Source: a virus. Taken from it: DNA of 35,282 nt. Positions 19,881 to 28,060 of the stretch are shown one piece after another. The notes below the pieces were generated by a model, which saw nothing but the letters and a program-made list of their open reading frames with translations, made no database searches and was not told the DNA's origin. The DNA is taken from the IMG/VR virus record IMGVR_UViG_3300040751_000396, positions 1 to 35,282 of that record. One strand, 5' to 3'. Position 1 is the first letter of the stretch. Each line of letters starts with the position of its first letter. The position numbers and the translations under genes were made by a program.

Positions 19881-20477
19881 ATGCCATCTGTTGTTGATAT
19901 TTGTAACGAAGCTATGGATTTGCTAGGTGCGGCAACCATTACCTCATTAACCGAAAATTCAAAAGAAGCGCGACTTTGCAACCGCAAGTTTGAGGTAGTG
20001 CGAGATGCAGTGTTACGCGCACACCCTTGGAATGTAGCTATATCTAGGGCAGCACTAGCTGCTAATAGCACGCCACCAGCATTTGGGTTCACTTACCAGT
20101 TTCCTCTACCTACCGATCCTTATTGTTTGCGCGTCTTGTCTTTCTGGAACTCAAACGTAAACAATGAACTTGCCGCGTATGACAGCAACATTATGTTTAA
20201 GATTGAAGGTCGAAGCATCCTTAGTAATGAAAATGATTGCCGGATTGTTTACATATCTCGCGTCACCGACACAGAACAGTTTGATCCTTTGCTTTCAACC
20301 ACCATAGCGCACCGGCTTGCTGCTGACACAGCCTATGCAATCACTGGCAGTAACAGTGTTTCCCAGCAAATGTTTGCTCTTTATGAGAGCCGATTGAAGG
20401 AAGCAAAGGGTGTGGATTCTATGGAAGGCTACCCAGAGCAGCCAGTAGCGGATTACTTTATCGACATCAGGTATTAA
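19881..20477 (+). CDS. Tail tubular protein A (T7 gp11-like)
   Basis: This encodes 198 residues, the usual length. ICNEAMDLLGAATITSLTE and KEARLCNRKFEVVRDAVLRAHPWNVAISRA (quoted in part) are the signature of T7 gp11-type tail tube/adaptor proteins. The PDRYC-like YQFPLPTDPYCLRVLSF strand region follows. It binds beneath the portal and forms the upper tail. A good site (AGGAG, spacing 7) precedes the ATG, and tail tubular protein B follows after 3 bases. Confidence 0.9.
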   Translation: MPSVVDICNEAMDLLGAATITSLTENSKEARLCNRKFEVVRDAVLRAHPWNVAISRAALAANSTPPAFGFTYQFPLPTDPYCLRVLSFWNSNVNNELAAYDSNIMFKIEGRSILSNENDCRIVYISRVTDTEQFDPLLSTTIAHRLAADTAYAITGSNSVSQQMFALYESRLKEAKGVDSMEGYPEQPVADYFIDIRY

Positions 20478-20480
20478 AAC

Positions 20481-22883
20481 ATGGCGCGTGTATCCAGCAT
20501 TATTACTAACTTCCGCGCTGGTGCTATATCGCCGCGTCTTGAAGGCCGTATTGATTTAGAAAAATACAGTCAAGCTGCCAAGACATTGCAGAATATGATT
20601 GTGTTTCCACAAGGCGGTGTGACTAGAAGGCCTGGAACATACTACGCCACCACATCAAAAGACGGCGGCAAGGTAAAGCTAATCGACTTTGAATTTAGTG
20701 ATGAGCAAGCTTACATCCTTGAGTTTGGTGCTAATTACATCCGCATAATTAAAGATGGCGCGTTAGTCACTGAGACAACTAAATCGATTACTGCTGTAAC
20801 ACAGGCGAACCCTGCCGTTGTAACCTCTGCATCACACGGATATTCAAATGGTGATAGAGTGTTCGTAACCGGCATCGTGGGAATGACACAGCTAAACAAC
20901 CGTGAGTTTACTATAGCTGGCGCGACAACTAATACGTTTGAGTTGTCTGGTGTAAATAGTTCAGCTTACACAGCTTACGCAAGCGGCGGCACTGTAGGCA
21001 AAATTGTCGAAGTAACTACCAGTTATTCTGTAACTGAGGTTTTTGAAATTAACCATACGCAATCTGCTGACATACTTTATCTTGTTCATAAAAACCACCC
21101 CCCAGCAAAGCTGATAAGAACATCTGCTCATGCTGGATGGACGTTATCAGATATAGATATTATTGATGGCCCATATCTTGATGAAAATATAACCTCTACC
21201 ACTTTGTATGCTTCTGCTGACACAGGAAGCGTTACTTTAACAGCATCAGCTAGTTTGTTTACAAGTTCAGATGTGGGTAGATTGGTTAGGTTCCGTGAAG
21301 TATTAGAGATACATCATGATGAATGGGCGGCATCTACAAGCTACGCAAACGGTGTAACTGTGCGTTATAATGGTCATGTCTATGAGCAAGTGACCGGCAG
21401 CACCCAAACATCAGGTCTCACACCGCCAGTTCATTTGGAAGGCGATGAAACCTATGGTGCTATAACTTGGCGATATAAGCATGATGGAACTGGTTATCTA
21501 AAAATAACAGCGTTTACTAACGCGACTACAGTAACAGCCTTAGTGAAGAACTCTACAGGCGTTTTGCCAGATCATGTAGTTGGATCAGGCAACGCCACAG
21601 AAAAATGGTCTTTAGGGGCGTTTGGCGGCGATCAGGGCTACCCTAGAGCCATTGGCTTCTATGAGGAGCGTTTATACCTAGCTGGCACTACAGGCCAGCC
21701 ACAGACGATATTTGGCAGCGTATCGGCTGACTTTGAAAACCATGCCCCTGGAACATTAGATGACAGCGCAGTAAACTTTACTATTGCGTCTGACAAAGTG
21801 AACGTGATTAAGCATATTCTTCCAGCGCGGTTCTTGCAGTTACTTACAACCAGTGCTGAATTTACATTGTCAGGCGGGTCTGGAACTACGCCAGTATCGC
21901 CAACAAATGTTAACGTGTTGCGTGAAACCACGTTTGGCACATCGGATGTTCGGCCTTTACGCGCCGGAAACAGCACAATCCTTATTCAGAAAGGCCAAGA
22001 AAAAGTAAAGGAAATAACCTTTGACTTGGACACTGATGGATTGCTGGGCATTGATCTTAGCATTTTGGCTGATCATATCCCTCGCGGTGGATTAACTGAC
22101 ATGGTTTGGCAGCAAGAGCCAGAACTTATTTTATGGTTCGTACATTCAGACGGACGTTTGATTGGCCTGACATATGACCGCGCTAACGGTGCTATTGGCT
22201 GGCATGAGCATCCTTTAGGCGGTGATGCTGTTGTAGAAAGTGTAGCCGCTATCCCAAGTGGGTCAGAAGACCAGATTTATTTGTCTGTTAAGCGTACAAT
22301 TGACGGCAGCACAGTGCGCCATATCTGCTACATGACACCTATATATTTTAATGATGATATTCTTGACGCATTTTTTGTAGACAGCGGGCTGACGTATGAC
22401 GGCAGCGCAACATCTACAATCACTGGATTAAACCATTTAGAGGGTGAAACAGTATCAATCTTAGCTGATGGCTCTACACACGCGGATAAGGTAGTTACTG
22501 GCGGCACTATAACTTTGGATAGAGATGCGTCTAAAGTACACATTGGTTATAGCTACACATCATATATTGAAACACTGCGCTTAGAAGCCGGTGCTGATGA
22601 TGGCGTTGCTCAAGGAAAGATCAAACGTATTCACGGCGTAACGGCTAGGTTCTTGAACTCAGTAGGCGCAGAGATTGGCCCATCAGTTAACAGTCTGGAT
22701 AGGGTTCCATTCCGCGACAGCAGCATGGCAATGAACCAAGCTGTTCCAATGTTTACTGGTGATAAGGAAGTGTCGTTCCCATCAGGATATGACAACGATG
22801 CCAAAATTGTGATACAACAGACACAGCCACTTCCAATGACGGTACTGGCTATTATGAGAAGGTCGAATACTTTTGATGCTTAA
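20481..22883 (+). CDS. Tail tubular protein B (T7 gp12-like) with carbohydrate-binding-like insert
   Basis: This encodes 800 residues, normal for the tail nozzle protein. It begins NFRAGAISPRLEGRIDLEKY and continues with MIVFPQGGVTRRPGTYY, the standard start of gp12-type proteins. GFYEERLYLAGTTGQPQTIFGS in the middle and EVSFPSGYDNDAKIVIQQ near the end are also family features. At about residues 280-315 an inserted-looking segment (WAASTSYANGVTVRYNGHVYE) resembles a small CBM5/12-like carbohydrate-binding module and may touch cell-surface glycans. It overlaps the next gene by eight bases. Confidence 0.92.
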   Translation: MARVSSIITNFRAGAISPRLEGRIDLEKYSQAAKTLQNMIVFPQGGVTRRPGTYYATTSKDGGKVKLIDFEFSDEQAYILEFGANYIRIIKDGALVTETTKSITAVTQANPAVVTSASHGYSNGDRVFVTGIVGMTQLNNREFTIAGATTNTFELSGVNSSAYTAYASGGTVGKIVEVTTSYSVTEVFEINHTQSADILYLVHKNHPPAKLIRTSAHAGWTLSDIDIIDGPYLDENITSTTLYASADTGSVTLTASASLFTSSDVGRLVRFREVLEIHHDEWAASTSYANGVTVRYNGHVYEQVTGSTQTSGLTPPVHLEGDETYGAITWRYKHDGTGYLKITAFTNATTVTALVKNSTGVLPDHVVGSGNATEKWSLGAFGGDQGYPRAIGFYEERLYLAGTTGQPQTIFGSVSADFENHAPGTLDDSAVNFTIASDKVNVIKHILPARFLQLLTTSAEFTLSGGSGTTPVSPTNVNVLRETTFGTSDVRPLRAGNSTILIQKGQEKVKEITFDLDTDGLLGIDLSILADHIPRGGLTDMVWQQEPELILWFVHSDGRLIGLTYDRANGAIGWHEHPLGGDAVVESVAAIPSGSEDQIYLSVKRTIDGSTVRHICYMTPIYFNDDILDAFFVDSGLTYDGSATSTITGLNHLEGETVSILADGSTHADKVVTGGTITLDRDASKVHIGYSYTSYIETLRLEAGADDGVAQGKIKRIHGVTARFLNSVGAEIGPSVNSLDRVPFRDSSMAMNQAVPMFTGDKEVSFPSGYDNDAKIVIQQTQPLPMTVLAIMRRSNTFDA

Positions 22884-23298
22884 AATTGTGCCATTTAAAA
22901 AGGAACATATTGAGCAAATTGAAACCCGCTACCATTTCCCAGATACGGCAAAGGTAGCCTTTACAAGTGATAACTCTATGGTGGCTTATACAGGTATGAT
23001 GGGTAACAAGATATTCGCATTAGGTGGCGTATATCAATTGTGGCAGGGCGTTGCTGAAGCGTTCTTCATAATGTCATCACACGCATACGATAAGCCTTTA
23101 ACTGCGGCTAAGTATTCACGCGCCATGCTTGACTATATCCAAGAAGAAAACAATTACAATAGGTTGCAAGCCAGTGTTAGCTGCAACGATGAAGAAGCTG
23201 TAAGATTTATTGGTTGGCTAGGTTTTGAAAATGAGGGGCTAATGAAAAAGTTTGGGCTGGATGGCACTGACTACTATCGTTACGCAAGGGTGCAATAA
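22876..23298 (+). CDS. gp13-like GNAT-fold virion-associated protein
   Basis: This encodes 140 residues from the ATG; a TTG one codon earlier is not needed. It has a GNAT-like layout. A first strand (MLKIVPFKKEHIEQI) is followed by a central FALGGVYQLWQGVAEAFFIMS block and NRLQASVSCNDEEAVRFIGWLGFENEG, the typical GNAT C-terminal motif. T7 gp13 and its relatives occupy the same slot between tail tube and internal core genes and share this fold. Whether it still acetylates anything is unknown. It overlaps both neighbours. Confidence 0.75.
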   Translation: MLKIVPFKKEHIEQIETRYHFPDTAKVAFTSDNSMVAYTGMMGNKIFALGGVYQLWQGVAEAFFIMSSHAYDKPLTAAKYSRAMLDYIQEENNYNRLQASVSCNDEEAVRFIGWLGFENEGLMKKFGLDGTDYYRYARVQ

Positions 23299-23750
23299 TG
23301 GCTGATCCTTTCACAGCAGGGGCTATGCTTCTTGGTGGCACAATGTCGTTCAAAGGAAAGCAAGCCGAAGCTAAACAGGCTCAAAAGATTGCTGAATACA
23401 ATGCTCAAGTGGCAGAGCAAGAAAAGAAAGTGCTTGCTGAAGTAAAGCGTGATGAAGAAGCAAGTTTGCGAAACCAGTCAGCACGTTTGGTTAGTACTCA
23501 AAGAGTTATGACTGCTGGCTCCGGTGTTCAAATGACAGGCAGCCCGATGACCATAGCCGCTGAAACATTCTTTGCCACTCAAATGGATGCGTTAAATATT
23601 CAGCAAGCAAGCAGCAGAGAGCAAGCTATGAAAACTCAAGAAGCTGCAATGACACGGCTAGAAGGTAGGGCAAAAGCATCTGGCCTTAAATACCAATCAT
23701 ACGCCAGCCTTATTAACAGCGGCTCTAAAGCTGCAACTTTGATGGGATAA
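23298..23750 (+). CDS. Internal virion protein B (T7 gp14-like)
   Basis: This encodes 150 residues. The hydrophobic Gly/Ala-rich N-terminus (MADPFTAGAMLLGG) could insert into a membrane. It is followed by a long Ala/Gln/Glu/Lys helix and SARLVSTQRVMTAGSGVQMTGSPM, a phrase typical of gp14-type internal core proteins. These are ejected with DNA to help build the channel across the envelope. It lies between the gp13-like and gp15-like genes, the conserved place. Its first base is the last base of the previous stop. Confidence 0.82.
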   Translation: MADPFTAGAMLLGGTMSFKGKQAEAKQAQKIAEYNAQVAEQEKKVLAEVKRDEEASLRNQSARLVSTQRVMTAGSGVQMTGSPMTIAAETFFATQMDALNIQQASSREQAMKTQEAAMTRLEGRAKASGLKYQSYASLINSGSKAATLMG

Positions 23751-23753
23751 GAT

Positions 23754-26357
23754 ATGCCAAAGATACCCCTATACAATCAAGGTTTAGGCCAGACAGTAAC
23801 TACAAAGCCAATACAAGGCATCCGCGCCAATGAAGGTGCGTTTACTGCTGCTCAAAAAGGGTTTTCTGCTCTTGGGAAATCCATAGAAGACGCTGCGTTT
23901 CAATTTGGCATGGAAGAAAAGAAGGCTGAGACTGAGCGTTACAGAAACAAAATAAACACAGAAGTAAACCAAGAGATGAACAATTTTACAATGTCATCTG
24001 AGGCAACAACTGTGGCTGAGTACCAAGCATTAGCTGACAAAAAACGCCAAGAGTTGCGTAATAAACATTTATCTGGGCTTGAAGGCAAGCTTACTAAAAG
24101 CCAGTTCAGTGCTGTATCAATGCAGTTTGATAATACGTTTGCCGCTAAAGTCGCTACTGGTAGCCAGATGGCTCACGCTAAAGGGCAGCAAATACGCACA
24201 GATCAAGTCAATACTACTATTGAAGATACCGTGTCTCAGCTTAGAAGTCTTGATCCTAGCAGCCAGCTATATCAAGACATACAGGCTAACTTAGATGCAG
24301 GGTTTGATAGATGGGCTTCACAAGGGCTTGCGCCTAAATACAGCAAAACAACATATCGTAGAGAGTTGTCTGCCAGCCGTTTTGTCAGTGATATAGAAAA
24401 AGCTAGTTCTCAAGCCGATATAGATAGATTGCGTAGCCAAGTAGAAGCTGACAGAGGCGACATGACCGCCGCTGATTTTGCGGCGCGAAACACTGCTATT
24501 GATGCTCAAGAAAAAATCACTGACGCAATGCAAGTAGACGCTGCGTTTGAAACAATAATTGAAAACAAACCAGATGCCACAGATGAGCAATTGGCAGAGG
24601 GTGTGCAAACCATAAGAGATGGAAAAGTTTTAACAATAACAACAAACGCCGGAGAAGATGTTGTTGTTGATTTTGGCACAATGAAACCATCAAATCGTGC
24701 CATGTTGATTGCAAGGATAGAGGCTAAAAACAAGTCAGATAAAGCAGAGGCTCTAAGCGCAAACAAACTCGCTGCTAAAGAAAAATTTAGGGGTACAAGT
24801 TCTTTAGAGGAGTTGAGGCTTATTAGAAACCAATTCACTCAAAAAGGAGATGACGGTAAATATCTGCATTTCCCTGATGTGACTACTTTTGAAGGAAGGC
24901 AAGCAATAGAAGGCTTGCTTGATAGAGAGCTTGCTGAGAAAGCTGTAAGGGTTGTTGCAGAAACAAGCCGTGATATGGATGATGTGAACGCAAGAATAGT
25001 TCAAAATGACGGCATTATTAGTTCAGAAGATTCTCAACTTATTGCTAGTGCTAAATCAAAATTAGTGGCTGCTAATCTGATAGAGGAATCGATTGCTTTA
25101 CAAGATACTGTAGATGCTACGATGAACTCATCGGTTTTATTCAAAGAGATTGAATTTGGCAGCGCATCTGAGCAAGCCCAAACACTGTCAGAGGCGTCTA
25201 GGTATACTGATGCAACTGGAAAGAAAACATATGAACTTTTGCAAAATAGAATGGCTGTTGCCGCAGAAGCCATGCAAAAAGATTTTGTTGGATATTATTT
25301 AAAAAGCAAAAAGATAGACCCAGATGATGAGCAGCCAACAGCAAGCGAACTTTTAAATATCCAAATGGAGATGGGAATACCAGCTTCAGATGCGCGTGTT
25401 ACAAGCAACGCGCAGCTACGGTCATTTTCTGCTCAATACAAAGCAGCAGAAGTCCAAGATAAAGGACAGGTAATGGATCAGTTCCTTGCTCAGTTCCCGA
25501 ACAACGAAGATAGGGTTATGAAGCATTTGGTGGAGACCAAAACTATTAGCTTAGTTGATAGTGTTGTTAATGCTTATCCAGATAATGCAAACATGAGCAT
25601 GGTGCTTGATGCTAATAGTGAAGCAGGGCAAAAATTAATAAAGGATAAATCTATTATAAGCGCAGATGACCGCCAAACAATTAATGATCTTGCTGCTGAA
25701 ACTATGGCTGATTATGGTCAAAGCATCCTTGGCAGATTTGTTGATGAGACTAGGGGCGGCGGTGATAATAGTCGGGTGTTCCACACCCTTGGTATGCGTA
25801 AAATTGTTCAAGACACTGCTGCGTATATTAGGGCTTCTGACCCCACCACAAGCCATCAAGAAGCTGTTGATATAGCTTATAATGCTGTTATAGGTAACAA
25901 TTTCACTTTCCCAGAAGTAAACGGCACAAAACTACGGTTGCCGAAAAAATATGAAGGAGCCGAAAATGATATCTCTTTGGTGCTTGAAGGTGGTGTAAAT
26001 TTAAACAGAGATATGCTTGCTGCAAAAATACAATTTCCACCGCCAATGGCAGGGCAGACTGTACAGCAAGCTAATGAACAGTATCTAAATGATCTTGAAG
26101 CAGAAGGCACATGGCGCACCACAACAGATGGCACTGGTGTTTATCTTGTAGATCAAACAGGAAATATGGTTCGCATGAGAAGGGGAACTGGCGCGGCGGT
26201 CGCTCCTAGCCCTACAGGAGCGTTGAAAGATTTTGTTACTGTATCTTTCGATGAGGTACGGTCATTTGGCGCAGCAATGCCTGACAGCATAAAGGGCAGT
26301 AGCGCACTTGCTAAAAAACGGCGTAGAGAATTTTATAGAACAAGGAACTTGTTTTAA
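23754..26357 (+). CDS. Internal virion protein C (T7 gp15-like)
   Basis: This encodes 867 residues, largely helical, with many charged Ala/Glu/Gln/Lys stretches and no membrane helix. The start (PLYNQGLGQTV) and AFTAAQKGFSALGKSIEDAAFQFG-like opening are what I expect of internal core proteins ejected into the periplasm. Length and gene order match gp15. No enzymatic motif was seen. It starts 3 bases after the gp14-like gene and ends on the first base of the next gene. Confidence 0.8.
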   Translation: MPKIPLYNQGLGQTVTTKPIQGIRANEGAFTAAQKGFSALGKSIEDAAFQFGMEEKKAETERYRNKINTEVNQEMNNFTMSSEATTVAEYQALADKKRQELRNKHLSGLEGKLTKSQFSAVSMQFDNTFAAKVATGSQMAHAKGQQIRTDQVNTTIEDTVSQLRSLDPSSQLYQDIQANLDAGFDRWASQGLAPKYSKTTYRRELSASRFVSDIEKASSQADIDRLRSQVEADRGDMTAADFAARNTAIDAQEKITDAMQVDAAFETIIENKPDATDEQLAEGVQTIRDGKVLTITTNAGEDVVVDFGTMKPSNRAMLIARIEAKNKSDKAEALSANKLAAKEKFRGTSSLEELRLIRNQFTQKGDDGKYLHFPDVTTFEGRQAIEGLLDRELAEKAVRVVAETSRDMDDVNARIVQNDGIISSEDSQLIASAKSKLVAANLIEESIALQDTVDATMNSSVLFKEIEFGSASEQAQTLSEASRYTDATGKKTYELLQNRMAVAAEAMQKDFVGYYLKSKKIDPDDEQPTASELLNIQMEMGIPASDARVTSNAQLRSFSAQYKAAEVQDKGQVMDQFLAQFPNNEDRVMKHLVETKTISLVDSVVNAYPDNANMSMVLDANSEAGQKLIKDKSIISADDRQTINDLAAETMADYGQSILGRFVDETRGGGDNSRVFHTLGMRKIVQDTAAYIRASDPTTSHQEAVDIAYNAVIGNNFTFPEVNGTKLRLPKKYEGAENDISLVLEGGVNLNRDMLAAKIQFPPPMAGQTVQQANEQYLNDLEAEGTWRTTTDGTGVYLVDQTGNMVRMRRGTGAAVAPSPTGALKDFVTVSFDEVRSFGAAMPDSIKGSSALAKKRRREFYRTRNLF

Positions 26358-28060
26358 TGGCTAATGTTTATATCCCAGAACAGAAAGAAAGCAGGGTTCT
26401 TAGGGAAAGATATTTTGACTATGCCAAAGCAAGCACAGCAGATGTTCTTGGCGCGTCACTAGATGAGGCTCTTTATTACAACCCAACAAATGCTTTAGGA
26501 AGGCTTGTAAACCAAGGCTTTCTGGAAGGGCAGCAAGGGGCTGCTCTTACCAAAGATGAATGGGCTGAAAGTGAGTTTTTCCGTGAGGGCATAGAAGTTG
26601 GCGATGAGGGCATCAAAACAGGGATGGCTTCTTTACTAGCTGAACGCCATGACGAAAGAGCCTCATTTCGGGCTACGCTAAATAGATCAAGAGGGGGCGT
26701 TGGTCTGACTGCCGCGCAATTTGGCGTGGGGCTGGCTGCTAGTGTTATAGACCCTATCAATGTCGCTTCTGCTTTTATACCGTCTGTAACCATTGCTAGA
26801 GGCGCAACAATGGCTGCTAAGATGGGCAGGGTAAAAGGCAACCGTTTTATGACAGGGGCAATGGATGGCGCGATTGGTGCTACTGTTGTGGAGCCTTTGG
26901 TAATTGGCGCAGCCTACGCGGAACAAGATCGTGACTACGGCCTTATGGACAGTTTCTTAAATGTTACTGTCGGTGCGGCTTTGGGCGGTGCAATTTTTTA
27001 CGGTGCAGGAAAAATATCTGACCGTTACAAAAGACTGCCACAATCAACGAAGGATGAGGCGCAACATACATCTGTAGGCCAAGCCATATTAGATGAAAAT
27101 GTAAATGTTAAGCCAATCACTGATGCTGGCGAAGCAAGGGTAACTGCGAGAGAAGCAGCAAAAGCTGCTGAAGAAGCAGAACTGGCAAGGCCAAAAACTC
27201 CGTATGATGAAGACTATGAAATAAATGATTTCCTTGATGGGGATAAGACGCGCCTTTTAGCTGACATGGTTGAAGAAGAACTAGACGCTAACCTTCAATA
27301 TATAGACGCTCAAATAGAAGCTGCTGCACTAGCTGGTGATGCAAACTTAGTCCAGAAGCTAGAGGCTGACAAAGAAGCTATTACCATACAGAAGCGCAGA
27401 AACGCTGGCGAAACTATTGAGCGTCCAACAGAGCCAGAAACAGCAGAAATTGCACCGCCTAAGTTTACATCTAAGAATGTTCCGATGATGGTAGGCGGCA
27501 AGCCTAGTCTTGATCCGCGCGAAAAAATTATAGCTGTAAGTGATGGCACAACGACTAGGTATTTAGATTTTGTTGAGGACGATGGCTTTGGCGGTTCTTT
27601 AGGATGGGTTGAGGTAGATGAAACAGGGGAGCCTCTGCCGCAAAACCAACAGCCTGTCATTTACGCAGAAAAACAAAAGCAGAAGAAAGAAGCCATCAAG
27701 GATATGCAAGATGATATGCTTGCAAAACGTAAAGAAACTTCAACAGGTGGTGATCCAGCCGCACAAGTTGAGGAGCCAGAAATAAAACCTACACCGCTAG
27801 GCAGATTAGAAGAATACTCTGAAGACGTTAACACCTTGAAGGCTCAGAAATTAGAGCAAGATGAAATCATGGCTAATGAGATAGATGCTGAAAACAATAT
27901 CTTGTTAGAAGAACTCACATCACCAGAGAATTTAGCTTTATTGCCAAAAGATGCCAGAGATAGCCTAAACGAAATAGGTGCTTTGGAGACAAAGGTAGAG
28001 AAGTACGAAACTGTGGTTGAAGCAGGGCGTGCCTGTGTAATTAGAGGTAAAAGCGGATGA
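26357..28060 (+). CDS. Internal virion protein D, N-terminal part (gp16-like, split)
   Basis: This encodes 567 residues. The N-terminal quarter is soluble. Residues about 110-145, 160-185 and 198-222 hold Gly/Ala-rich hydrophobic segments (LTAAQFGVGLAASVIDP, FLNVTVGAALGGAIFYGAG) that could insert into the host membrane. The rest is acidic and coiled. The sequence ends in ACVIRGKSG and overlaps the next gene by four bases (ATGA). No lytic transglycosylase motif is visible, unlike T7 gp16. Together with the next gene it has the size of one gp16-like protein. Confidence 0.7.
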   Translation: MANVYIPEQKESRVLRERYFDYAKASTADVLGASLDEALYYNPTNALGRLVNQGFLEGQQGAALTKDEWAESEFFREGIEVGDEGIKTGMASLLAERHDERASFRATLNRSRGGVGLTAAQFGVGLAASVIDPINVASAFIPSVTIARGATMAAKMGRVKGNRFMTGAMDGAIGATVVEPLVIGAAYAEQDRDYGLMDSFLNVTVGAALGGAIFYGAGKISDRYKRLPQSTKDEAQHTSVGQAILDENVNVKPITDAGEARVTAREAAKAAEEAELARPKTPYDEDYEINDFLDGDKTRLLADMVEEELDANLQYIDAQIEAAALAGDANLVQKLEADKEAITIQKRRNAGETIERPTEPETAEIAPPKFTSKNVPMMVGGKPSLDPREKIIAVSDGTTTRYLDFVEDDGFGGSLGWVEVDETGEPLPQNQQPVIYAEKQKQKKEAIKDMQDDMLAKRKETSTGGDPAAQVEEPEIKPTPLGRLEEYSEDVNTLKAQKLEQDEIMANEIDAENNILLEELTSPENLALLPKDARDSLNEIGALETKVEKYETVVEAGRACVIRGKSG

